From positions 12,569,387 to 12,633,386 of the forward strand of contig CAJFCV020000005.1 in the NCBI GenBank assembly GCA_904066235.2: 64,000 nt of DNA, written 5' to 3'. Positions 11,595 to 23,118 of the stretch are shown piece after piece; positions within the stretch are counted from its first letter, which is position 1; every line of letters starts with the position of its first letter. Source of the DNA: Bursaphelenchus xylophilus. Lineage: Eukaryota; Nematoda; Chromadorea; Rhabditida; Aphelenchoididae. The position numbers were made by a program, and so were the translations under genes. The notes under the pieces were generated by a model that was given only the letters and a program-made list of their open reading frames with translations, did no database searches and was not told the DNA's origin.

Positions 11595-13756
11595 TCTTGT
11601 TTTTCTGCGGTTAAAAATCCTCAAAAAACGATGACATTTGATATATAGAAGAAAGGGAGCCATCCTTGATACATGTACAATTAAGGGTAGCGTAAAATTT
11701 TCGTTTGTTGTTTCGAGCTTTGATAATAAAGTTGTGCTTTGCCCGAGTTTGCAATTTTGTTCAGGCTTGCTGCAGGTAAGCGTACCCCCTGACGGACGGC
11801 CGTTGAAGAGACGAAACGGTTTAGTTCCCGCTCGATCCCGCGTCGACCCCGCGCAAATGTTTGCTCATTTGTGGGCCCACTGTTCGTCTTCATACTGGAA
11901 TCAAAGCGCTCTCCCAGGTGAAGATTTAGAGTCCAAAAAAAGGTGAGACAGTGAGTAAACATGAACTGAAGTGACTAACGGGCCCGGCTGGTGCAGGAGG
12001 GCGAAGAAAGAGGAAGGGAGATAGTGCGGTCAATGAGAGGGAATGGCGTTGTTAGCTTTCTCTTCCCGATAACCACCACTTCAGGGTCTGTTTTAAAGGA
12101 CTGTAAAATTTTGAATCAGCTTCCTTGCATTTCTACGTGGCCGGTTTGGACTGATTTTATTGGGTTTTTGAAGCCATTTTTGGAGTCACCTCTAAACTTT
12201 TTTGAGAGCTATAAAAAATCAAAGCCCTTTTGTTTACTTTCTTTTTCAAAATTAACCGAAATTTTTGTGTTTGATTTGTCCACCTCTTGTATTACACATA
12301 TGCCCAGCAATATTCATAAATCATTCGAATTCGTGAAAATGCTCATCGGGCTATAAAAAAACTTGATTTGAATGAATGACTAACAGTATTTGTAGACAAA
12401 CACTGAGGCCCATAGGGTGGAAATAAAATTTTCTGGTATCTTCGGCGGGGTGTGGCTATTTTTTGACTCATGATTATTCTAATTTTTCTGCGTTTAACGT
12501 CCGGCTTCGCTGTCTAGATCCTTGAGTTCAGTTTGCAAAACCTTGAAAAGCTGAAGATTTTTTCTTAAATCGCATGCAAAAAATATCTTGAGATCTTTTT
12601 GGATGACAACCTTGTATGCTTGACCTTTTTCTTTTGATACTATTTTAATGTTTAGTCATAGTTGAGAATTCTTAGCCAACCATGCCAACGCTTTATTGCG
12701 CTTACTTGTTAGGAAAAGTTCAGCTGTGCGCACGGTTACTGAATGTCCACCAAAAATTTTTTTTGATTTCTTCTCTAAATTAACCATGTTTCTCCTCTCT
12801 GCCGGTAGAAGTGTTATCATTTAAACAAATAAGAAAATCAAGTCTTCGAATGAAACTCATTTAGGGTTTTATTTTGTTGCAAAGGAATGATCAAAACCAT
12901 TATCTCATATGGTTGAGGCTTTATAATCTACGGCCACCGTTTTATGTGGTTGGACATAAAAACAAACTTCAATAAGTTAGTGCGGCCGAGGTTAGGTGTT
13001 TGCATGAGGATTATCCGAAAGAAACGTCTTCTCATTGCCTTCTAGAAAAGCGCTGGACTTTCCGATTTTTTTTTGTAAACGAAAACAAACTTTTGAAGTA
13101 GCAAGTATACTTATTGGTTTCGAACTGTCATGTTTTATTTAGGTGTAATAAAAATATTGTAAGAGGCCTCTGAAGCTATCTGATAAAGTTCGTAATATTA
13201 GTCATCATCAGAAAACAGTTGATGAGTAACCCTGCTCGTTGAAACAGTTTTCTCCGACCCTTTGTGTTGTATGCAAATTTAAAATAAACCCCAAACGGCG
13301 ACTACAACATAAATTCGTTGAGTAAAAGTTGCGATAAAGTTCTTAACAGTGCATAATTAGAATTTTACTTCTATCTATTTTTTTACTCACTAATGAGTTG
13401 AGTGCTTCAGGCTCTTTCGTCCCGTACAGTGACAAATATTTAACACGTTGAGTTTTTCTTGTCATTTCGACACTCTCGTTACCCATAACTACGCTTAACA
13501 AACTTTTCGAAACGGTTTTGTTGAGTAGGTGTCTTTTGGGATGACTTAAGGCTAGGGCGATGGGACTAGCCTTAAAATATTCGAAATTTTCCGTGTTTTG
13601 TACATATATCGTGCATTACCGGGTCCCTTAATCACTCTATTGCGCACTTTTCAATGACCAACTAATTTTTCAGGACGACTTTCTTAATGATGCCTGCAAA
13701 CCGGATGCCCGGCTAAATTCTTAATTGTTCGCCGTTCGAAGTGTCCTTACATCAGG
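11595..13756. other. intergenic region, no gene recognised
   Basis: AT-rich sequence with only short ORFs and no domain I can recognise. The longest frames (11638-11946 and 11991-12356) look like chance openings and include Phe/Leu/Ser-rich runs typical of T-rich DNA. It presumably holds the P450 3' UTR and the promoter of the gene starting at 13757. Confidence 0.4.
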
Positions 13757-15189
13757 ATGTCGGTGGACCGGACAATAGAAGAACTGAGCGGGACGCTGAA
13801 TCAACTGGGAATTTTGGTGGAGCACATAAACACGCAGATTGTGGGAATAACATCCCGAATTAACCTCACGTTAGACAACTTCGACTCATCGGTGGCGGGA
13901 ATCGCTTCCGATGCGGGCGCTATGACAGGCCAGGTTGGCGACACGATAGCTCAGGTAAGTCGATGTCTAAACGAACAGCTTTTGCTCATTTATGCAATGA
14001 ACGCAATTAATTAATTTGTGTTGTTGCAGGTTCCAAATGCATGGGTATTTTATTTATTATTTATTACACTAATCATCGTTTTGATTCTTCTTTCTGTGCT
14101 CATCATTATAAGTCTTGCCACTCGCCTACACGCCATATATCATATCATCAGAGGAGATCGACACAGTAAGAATTTTTTACAACTTGTAAATGGTGGAAGG
14201 ACTAAAACAGAGATTTATCACTTCAGCAACCCTAATTGACTCTCCTTATCCATCGAATTATGATTCAAAGCAACCACTTACACTGCCAATTTCCCCCTTG
14301 AGCGAGACAAAGCGTCGGCACCATGTGACGGTCCCCATGGAATCAGAACCGAGACGGTACGGCGAAAACGTCTCATATTCACAGCCGCAAGACCCGGGCG
14401 GATACAACCCCTTCTTTGGAAAACACAATATTCCGCCGCCTCCGAGGAATACAGGTATGCAAGGTATTAATGGCTGATCCACATAAAAAAGTTCGTGAAA
14501 ACTGAAATTTCTGTGAATAGCTATTTTGACTGTTTTTTAAAGAATTCTGTTCTTTAGAATGCGAAGAAACAAAAGAGTCAGTTATCGAAATAGAAAATTG
14601 CATCGTTCTGCCACTGACTATAAAAGAAACCCCAGTAGGTATGGTGCGTTTTACTAACAAGATGAAGTTCAGCAGCGTGATTTGACACGGAGTAATAACA
14701 TAATCAAACTAATTTAGAACTCCATGAAGAAAGCGCAGTAACTCATTCTTTCTGTGCGCATGCAATTTTAAATTAATTCAGACGCAACTTTTACTCGAAA
14801 AAGAAAGGTTTTTTGTGATTTTGTTATACGGAGTTTGCCGGGAAAACTACAAATTTTTAATGCGCACATTTCGAATTCGCAAAAATTTGCTTTGGAATGA
14901 AGCTGTTTTATGGAGAGTGTTAAGAGTGAAATAAACCCATTTCTTCTTAGTTGTCCTCACTCAACCGTTTCCTGGACGCTACATTAACACATTTCGAGCA
15001 AATCGTTCTCGCTTGGCGGATTGCCGATCGAGCTCCTTCATAGTCGAAAAAGCAAACTCAACTCAATTAATTATCCCAGAAAGGAGTATTTCTCGGACAC
15101 GAACGTTTGATGGACGACCATTAAAGCATTTCAGCTCGCCCATTCCTGTAACAGAGCAAGTCAAAAAGATGATTGTGCGACTAGGTTAG
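13757..15189 (+). CDS. single-pass membrane protein of unknown function
   Basis: Predicted exons 13757-13954, 14030-14165, 14227-14454, 14558-14638 and 14951-15189 join in phase for about 293 residues. The N-terminal 66 residues look helical and heptad-like (LNQLGILVEHINTQIVGI), rather like a short SNARE- or tetraspanin-type extracellular helix. One strong transmembrane helix follows (WVFYLLFITLIIVLILLSVL). The rest is a hydrophilic, Ser/Pro-rich tail with YNPFFGKHNIPPPPRN, a possible SH3/WW or PDZ-adaptor ligand. I do not recognise the family. The exon 4 donor is uncertain: using 14634 instead of 14638 changes the frame and gives a shorter C-terminus. I prefer 14638 because it opens a 79-codon final exon. 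Confidence 0.65.
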
Positions 15190-16079
15190 AGTGTGCTCTG
15201 GATTTAGTTGTTCGTCGTGTTGTATCGTGAGAAAAGCACAAAGAATGGTGTACAAAATTGTGCCACGCCCCTGCATTAAGCAGTTGTTGCCATTTGGTTG
15301 AATTAGCCGGGCTGCTACCACCTTTTCCTAAAAGGACTCAAAAATTGTATCTGTAAGACGATGTGGCTATCTTCGTACATATATAGATGAACGAAATGGC
15401 ATAGAACCACTTTCAGAGATTAAACTTCAAATAACAAAAGTCGCAAAATGATTTTTGCGCAGAGGATAAAGTAATTTCTTGTTATTGCATAACACAATTA
15501 CCTTATTTATGAATGCTTAAAACCTAATTTAACAGAACACTCACAAAGATGAAAAATAAGCGCATCACTAAATTACACTTGCTTTTAGAGTCCGCAAATG
15601 AAGCCTACCTTCGTCGACCATTGAATCCTCATGCTGTCAGCGCCGTCCAAATCGATCCGCCAGTTCCAACCCCCACCCCCCGCTACACAAAAAAACCTCA
15701 GTATCGGGGGGAGCCCGTTTGAAGAGCCCATTGTTCAACTGGTCCATAAGTCTTTCAACCGTTTCCAAATCCAGCAATCACATATCATTTCAGTCTGTTA
15801 TGTATCGAACCTCTAGTCGTTTAGTTTATGTAGGTCAAAGCAGTATACAAAAATCATTGATATATGTAATTTCTCCCTTGTTACTAGTCGTTTTTCGAAA
15901 AAAATTTCTCTTCGACGCAAACCTATTGCCATTCGTAAAAGTTTCTCTGGTTTTTGATATTACATAATTTTATGTGTAAATAAATGATACAAAATTGCCG
16001 TCCGTGTCACTGCCACCAGTTAGTGGGATTTCTGTGTACCTGAGTGAAAAGAATTCTTGGTTGAGCAGCGCGATTTCGT

Positions 16080-16400
16080 TCGTCGAAATCAAGGTCGGTC
16101 TCTCCAACGACCCTCTTCCCCCTCTCCAATTGTGTGCGTCTTCTAGGGCTTCGCTCCCCTTTTCTAGAGCAATTGGGGCACCCAACCCAGAGAGCGTACA
16201 ACAGCGAGAGAGCGGCGCGCTGGGAACAGTGTGTTTAGGCGCATTGGAGAGCGGAGAGGCAGTAAAATTAGGTCCTGCTGGTTCGAATGGGTCCGGCGCC
16301 CTGCTCGCAAACGCACGTCTCCCTCCAACTCTCTCGACCAGCCAACCAGTCAGTCCCCCCACCCATACGGCGAGGCTGAAAGAGGAGCCTGTTTGGTGTA
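16080..16400. promoter_or_regulatory. GC-rich, GAGA-containing block (possible promoter or enhancer)
   Basis: In an otherwise AT-rich interval this stretch is clearly GC-rich, with CGAGAGAGCGGCGCGC, several GAGAG/CTCTC runs and CCCTCTCC or CTCTCCAA motifs. Such blocks in nematodes often mark promoters or enhancers. No start codon of a recognised gene lies close by, so the assignment is only suggestive. Confidence 0.25.
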
Positions 16401-17654
16401 GACTCTGACACAGAGGGGTTCTTTTTGGGCTTCATGAGAGCCCACATTGTGGTTGCTTGTGGCTTGGGAAAAATGCACTCGTTTTGGCGGTAGAGGCGCC
16501 GCATATCTGTACATTTTTGGTTTTATTTTCGAAAACGTGTGGTAGTTAGTAGGAAAAGGCATTTTTTGGAGGTTTTTTAACCGACGAGTTGATGGTATAC
16601 TTGACGGAAGTTTTGCTTTTTAACAACTAGTTTTTCAGATTCAATACTTCGCGAAAAAAAAACATAAATGTCTTACACCAGAAAAAATAATTTTTATTAA
16701 TTCAGTTCCTGTTAATGGGGTTCACAACTTTGAAACTGTATGATTTTGGCTTCTAAAAATAAGAAAATCCAAGGCAGGTTCGGGCCAAGTTTTTCTGAAA
16801 GTGGTCAACTCTCTCTCTACTTCTCTGCCATACAAGGGAATAAAGGTAACACGTTTTCTGGCTCTCTGAATTTTTTTGCCCAGCTGTGCCCTAACCTTTC
16901 TCTGCAGTCCGTCCTTAAATTTTGCTTTGCAGTCCGTTGTTTTGCAGCGTTCTAGCGTTTGATTTTCCCCATGAAACTCGATATTTTGTAAGCTCCACTC
17001 AAAATAAAAAATCGTATCGACCGTTCCAATAATTTTGAATAGTCTGATTTTACAAGTTTATTAAACGATGAAACTTTCGTCCCATTTCTTTGGTACATTC
17101 TGCATCCTACAAAGAACGGGGGAAATTTTTTTCTGATGGGCCAAAAAACGGAAGTCTCGCTTAAAATACCTTATTATCTACGTTCCATCATTAACGGGCT
17201 AACTAAAAACGAGATTTTATAGGCTCGGGCGCAGCTTGAAATTTTTTTTTGTGCCGGGCCGGAAAAATTTGATTTCGTAACGCAACGGGTTTTGTCTTTT
17301 GAAGGGAAACGTTGTGGTTTTTCACATTTTTTTGAGGTGGACCGTCAAAATCCGGGCGAACACAAAGGCGCTTAGAGTTTGTATTAATTTTGAGAGTGGA
17401 ATAAAAAATTTTAAAGTTGCACCATTTTTTCTGGTGAAAATTTATACAGGTAAATTTGACGTGTTTCTGTAATAGCTGATGTCAAGACAATGAGAAAATC
17501 ATTCACCTTGTTCATGGAAGAAAAAAACTGTACCAAATGAAAGAAGAAGCGCTGATCCTGTTAGCAATAGTTTATTCGGCTTGGTTTTCTCCGCAACCTT
17601 TCATTTGGGGCGGACCGGGTATTGGCCCTATAAGTTGAGATCACAAAAAAAATT

Positions 17655-17895
17655 TAATGGCTAGCCAAAAACCTGGATCGGCTAGCCTATGTGTCCGAAT
17701 GGCTTTGAAATCTCGAAAAAAGCTATTCGAAAGGTTGGAACAGGTGTAAATGGATGGACAAAACAAATTTTTTTTTTAATTTCAAGCCAAAAACCTGGAT
17801 CAACTAACCAAAATGTGATAATGGCTTTGAAATCTCGCAAAAAACGGGACAACAGGTTGAAATGGGTGTCAAAGTGTAGCGATGACTGAAAAACC
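17655..17895. repeat. diverged tandem duplication of a ~120-bp unit
   Basis: Both copies begin with GCCAAAAACCTGGATC and share ATGGCTTTGAAATCTCG about 40 bp later, then a GGTTGxAAxxGGTGT segment. Copy 1 is about 17665-17760 and copy 2 about 17788-17880, with a poly(T) spacer between. There is no coding frame across both. Confidence 0.7.
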
Positions 17896-18868
17896 TTCAA
17901 TATAGGTTTTTGTGTTTCTGTGGAATGTCTTGCTCAGTGGATTTCTTTGTTTTCCTCTCACCCTCCTCTTGCCATTTTCTCCTTTTTGCGTCTTCATGAT
18001 CTGCATGAAGATATGACGAAGCTGAGCACAAAAAAATCAGACCAGCTTTCAGAGCTACTTTTTGAGAAAATTCAAAACTATATTATACTAGGCATCCGAT
18101 TTCAATGGATTCCTAAAACTCAAACAAGAAGTTTGTGCTGGCTCAATTCATCGTTCCCAATGCCCGGACAGTGGATTTAGTTAGTGAGGTACCTTTTTTT
18201 TACGTACCACCTTACCCTTCAAAAACGGCTGCAGCCTGTGATTTTACACTGTATACGATGAGACCTGTCCGGGACTAAACTTATTGCCTCCGTATAGAAT
18301 TAAATAAGTCGTCATAGCCTCCATAGGTACCCTTAAAGCTATAGAGCTATTATAGCAATTCAGTGCTAGCTAGGTCGAAGCCTTTCTTCCTAACTTTGGT
18401 TCCCAAGCTTGGACGCAGTTCGAAGAAGAGTACCTTTGTTGTGGCCAGAAGAGGGAACTTTTTCCAAAGTTAAAATAGCGACTTACGTTACTATACCGAA
18501 ATGTTAAACTGATTTTCGAAATGTTTTCTTTGCTCTCCGATTAGCACTGATCGATTTTAGTTTCTGCGGAAAATAAAAAGTGGATTTTCCGATTTTTGCA
18601 CAACGCCAAAACTTTTTGGCACTGATAGATTTAGTCGTGGTGGGACAAACCATAATTAGCAGAAAAAAAACGAAGTGCCCCAGTTTGCGGAAGTTATGCC
18701 CAATTCTTTTTCCATTTTTTTAGGCGTGAACAACGTCTTCAATATCAAAATTTCTGTGCTTTCTTGTTTCATTTAGCGGGAATTTTTCTATTCCGATTTT
18801 GTTTTACACATTGAATTCGTTGCCGCATTTTAACGTTTTGATTTGTAGGGGCAGTAAGCTCTTTGCAA

Positions 18869-20795
18869 ATGGCTGATGTATCTTTAACAAGTCAATTGGC
18901 AAATCAATATGTCTGCCAGGTAAGATTTAAAATAATTATTGTCAAATTCGCCTTTCACAATTGTTCTCGGGATGGTGATTGATGTTTTGGGATAGTTCAG
19001 TTATTAATAAAAATTTTTTAGACCCTCACCAACACAAACAATGTGATAAACAATATTGTACTAGACATCGAGAAGACCCTATGCGAAACTCTTCCAAGGT
19101 CTGCTGCTGTGATACAGGATGTTCTCCAGAAATACAAGGATCCTTTCAAATACAGTGCATCTATTTTTAATGATACCTCGACGTAAGTCTTTGATAATTT
19201 TTGGTGCTGCAGGATAAAAATAAAGGAAAAAGTAAAACGGCTTTCGAGATTGGGGCCGTTGTATCTAAAAATAATTTTTCGGGTATTAGAACTTTCCCAA
19301 TTTTCTTTATAAATATTTTGGTTTTATCTTTCAGGGCACAGACGCGGTTGCCTATTAGCATCAAAACCCGAAAAGGTACCAAGGAAAAACGTGAGGGAAC
19401 CTTTGCTACGAATGTGAGGGGAAACATTGGCGCAAAGAATTTGGAAAAAGCATGCAAGGCGCAGAATTTGGTCGATGAAAGCATGGTACTGGTCGAGGTT
19501 CGGCGATTTGAGCGAGATTTCGACGAATATTGCACCGTGCCGCCATCTGATTTGCCATTTATTGAGATTCAACAAGGAGTAAAATACGAGCTTGTTTTTG
19601 AGGATGTAAGTTACCATGCTTCTCAAGATTGCTTGCGAACGACACAGAAGACAAATAAAGACCTAATTTCAGATGCTGGACCAAAAAATCGAGCTAAAAA
19701 CACCAAACCATGGTAAAAATGGCATGAACGGTATCCCAATTCACAGCAACTCGCCTCATCCTGAAATTATCACACACTCGGTAACGGTTTATCCCTTTAT
19801 GTAGCTTAAATTAATTTTAAAACGGTTTGAATAGCTCCTTGAACTCGAAATACACCAAGAAAAACGTTGTTGATTAAGTTTGGGGTTTACACAAGCAAAA
19901 ATTTTAGCGATTCTGATGGCTTTTGTTGCAGACAATGAAAACCCACTCAAATAGCCCTGTCAATCGCAGTTTCCCAGCGAATCAACCTTTACCTCAAACA
20001 TCCTACAGTCATTCCACACAGCCAACACCCTCCTCAAAACCACCAACTTCATATCCTGCTGCGGGTGGTCCGGAAAGGCGACGCAATCACAGTCATATTG
20101 GTTCGGTTTCGAAGTCGGCAGCCGCAATCAGAGAGATGGAGGCCCTCAAAGAGTTGCCTCAATTCGACATTGTAGAGATTATAAAGGCTGACCCAAAAGG
20201 GCGAATGGTCATGGATGCGCTAAGGACAGAGGGAATCAAGAAAAACGGTCGCCAACGAGTATTTTTTGTGCAGATATTGGGGAAGTATTTCAGTGAGGTC
20301 TTAAAGCCGCAGTTATGGTACGTTTCATAAAAAATTGACGTAAAATGTCAACCATTAAATTTGATGCTATATTTAATCCATATTCATTTCAGTGTGGCGA
20401 ACGCCGCTACACGTCGTGCCTTTATCGACGAATGCTTCAGTCAGCTGAGTGCCGTTTCCAACTTGCTTCCTAATGTAGAGGACTATTCGAACCGGATGGG
20501 CAACGGCTTTCTGGACATTTATTTGAAACACCAGGTGACCAGGGAGAGGAAAAAGGCTCAACAAAAGCTAAACGAGAGGCAGGACGTTGTCGGCGTTAAT
20601 TTCGACAAAATCGGCATTCAGAACGGATCCGACCTGGCCACCTTGCTCATGAATCTTCCGCAGGACTCTCCAAGTGGCTCCACAGGCTTCGACGACGACA
20701 TCTCGATTGACCCGAACAGCGAGGAAGCCGCCCAACTAAGGAAGTTCAATTTCTTGGATGATGAAGTTAAATTTGAAATGGAACCCGGCTTTTAA
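18869..20795 (+). CDS. conserved-looking protein of unknown function
   Basis: Six predicted exons (18869-18919, 19022-19182, 19335-19605, 19673-19780, 19932-20317, 20393-20795) join in phase for 459 residues. I cannot name the family. Residues 1-70 are weakly amphipathic. The region from about 75 to 160 contains a compact, charged segment (RLPISIKTRKGTKEKREG; VEVRRFERDFDEY). A Ser/Pro/His-rich linker then leads to a basic C-terminal domain with IIKADPKGRMVMDAL, KKNGRQRVFFVQILGKYF and YLKHQVTRERKKAQQKL. There is no signal peptide or membrane helix, so it is probably cytosolic or nuclear. The basic, helical C-terminus could bind nucleic acid or protein; that is inference. AATAAA follows within 20 nt of the stop. 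Confidence 0.75.
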
Positions 20796-23070
20796 ACTGC
20801 ACTTTTTATAATAAAAGTTATTTTACCAAAGTTTGTTCTTATAGATCCGAATTGAAAAGCTTTATCTGACTCGCTTCCTGTCCGCGGACAGCCGAGTTCA
20901 TCACGGAAGAGGGGATGAGTGGGCGAACGATACCGCTGAGATCATATCAAGAAAAATACAGGACAAAACTAACAATAAAGATGGATTTTTGTTTGTACAA
21001 CACGCAAAAGATTCCTGACTTGCTTCAATCAAATAATCGTATATCCCTTTTCTCTCGCATGGCACTGCTAAGTGACGGCATTCTGGAAATATGGGAGTTT
21101 ATGTAAACCGACCGTTTCATTTACATTGAACTAACGGCATTTTTAATTCAGCAAAAAGATTTTCCGATCGTTTAGGAACCTGTTTTACCATACATGCTTT
21201 TGATTTCAACAGTTATTTGTCTTGCCCTGCACGTCAAGAAATTGCGGGCATTGCAAAGGTTCTCACAGCGAAAAAAAATTCATAAAACCTGTCATCCAAA
21301 TTGCACATAACAACAATTTTTAACCTAATTTTTTTAATGGGAACTCTAGGGAGTACTACTAGTCGTATACAACTGTTTTTTATACCGCTGGTACATTCTA
21401 AATGGGTGTCATCGTGACGCATTTTCTGAACATGGTTCGAGCTAGGCTAAAAATAGTGCAAATTTCAAGGCCAACTATCAAAAAAACTGTCCCATCAAGC
21501 GGGACGGGACCGGTGTAGATACTCGAAGAACAGTTTAAGGATTTTTTTGACGTGGAGCCTATACCTCCTTCCAGTGCTCTCTGACTCGGTGTCGTCGATA
21601 CAAACTTTTATTTAGACGTTGCATTCTTCGCCATGGAAAACTGTCAAAATACTACGATTATGGGTATATTTTGGTTCTATTAGCTTAAGCAGCTCTCGAG
21701 CTTTCTATTGGTATCAATATCTTGTGATTTACTATTAATCTTTATGTCAAAATATTGCAAACCATTTGGACAAAAACGGATTTGCACAGGGCAGAATGCC
21801 AAAAAAAATTCTAGGCTTTTTCATTGGGCGCCCGTTTTTCTTTTATTTTTTCTTGACGTGCCCTGTGGTACAAAATATATTTTAAATCGCCACTGTTGTG
21901 TAGTCGGAGTCTTCTCATCTCCTTGACAAGGGCTTTCCGGATCTCGAGATCTCCGGACACAAAGGCTTCCTTCTCGCGCATGCGCCCTTACTCCTGGCCT
22001 CAGCGGTTTTTCCGAGTCCTAGCTTCGGCCGTCCGGCTTCTGCTTGCTCTCTATTCACATCCGGCTTATTTCCACCTGTGCTCCCCGCACTCTAGTAATC
22101 CCACTGCGCTGGATCAACTTTACCGCAGGCCGTTGACTTTTTCTGATCCATTGCGCAGCTTTATATCATCTCGGCTTGAGAGACGCACTCACTTCATCCT
22201 GAAGAAGCCGTTTTTACAAACACTGTTTTCAATACGAATACAACTTTAAAGTGTTTGAGGAGTTTCCGGGGATGCACAGCGTTTTTACTTACATGTCGTG
22301 CACTTGGCGTGGAGTCAAGTGTTAGGGAGTTTAGAGTGGGTGGCAGACGATGTTTTTGGGCTTCGTGGTGTAAATGAAACATTCTTTTTGTGGGTTTGCA
22401 ATGCAGTATGGGTTGCAGGGAGCCTGAATCAAACTGTTTTTTTTTTCATTAACTTTTTCATTTACTTTGCTGCTCCCTTCATTATGAACAAGCCGTTTCT
22501 GAAGATCTGTTTTGTCTTTGGAGAGATCAAAATCGGCCAGATCGCATGACTCATTATACCCCGGCCTCTTGAGTTATAGGATACACAACTTTCTGGAAAT
22601 TATGTTTATGTCGGATGGAAACCTATATGATTGTTTTTCTTTTAACGTTGCGCTAAATTTACCTCTAAACCACGCTCTACGCTCACCACGCACATTGTCA
22701 AAAGATCGGGTCGAATTTCATTCAACGTTTCTGAAGTTAACCGGCTCAGCTGAGCACGGATCAGTAAGACTAATGATCTTGCCTTTGGGTCAGCTCACCG
22801 ACCTATTTGAACTTTGACGTTTAGGCATTCCAAGTTTTTACTAAACAATTTCGAGGATCAAGACTGGAAAACGCTTTTTTATGTATGAGGATACAAAAGA
22901 AAATTTTCTGTATATCAGGGCTAAAAACCCATGTTCATAAAGAGGGCCTTGCCAGGTAGATATGAATAAACCACGTGATAATTCCAATTTATCTTGCTCT
23001 TCTTGTCGTTCACATTCGGCCAGGAAAGTCTGTATACGTTTTGTCATATCATTATCACTGTTTTTCAGCA
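20796..23070. other. intergenic region upstream of the myosin gene
   Basis: No convincing gene. An acceptor-preceded frame of about 57 codons (roughly 20846-21018) has coding-like composition but no start codon and no match I recognise. Cytosine-rich frames around 21.9-22.3 kb look accidental. The last few hundred bases should contain the myosin promoter. Confidence 0.35.
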
Positions 23071-23118
23071 AATTGTAAACAAAACTGTCCCGTTGGTGGC
23101 CTTCTCGAATACCCAACA

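Larger units (their letters stand above)
15190..18868. other. long intergenic region with a GC-rich block and a tandem duplication
   Basis: No gene was recognised in 3.7 kb. It contains a GC- and purine-rich block (about 16080-16400) and a diverged tandem duplication (17655-17895), both listed separately. The rest is AT-rich with poly(T)/poly(A) tracts. The 16-kb ORF of 137 codons is discussed under rejected items. Confidence 0.4.

Noticed and set aside
16275..16300. GGTTCGAAT motif resembling a tRNA T-arm
   Set aside because: No acceptor stem, D-arm or anticodon arm could be folded around it; I found no tRNA or rRNA gene in the window.
15995..16408. 137-codon + strand ORF (and a 130-codon minus ORF over it)
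   Set aside because: Both frames and a third are open because the block is GC-rich and poor in stops. Composition is Ser/Pro/Leu-biased, with no domain, signal or splice evidence.
20846..21018. 57-codon frame after a TTATAG acceptor just downstream of the unknown gene
   Set aside because: No start codon, no recognisable similarity and no upstream partner exon; it lies past the stop and AATAAA of the preceding gene.
21896..22249. 117-codon + ORF rich in Ser, Arg and Pro
   Set aside because: No homology, no splice context, and composition explained by local C/T-rich DNA.
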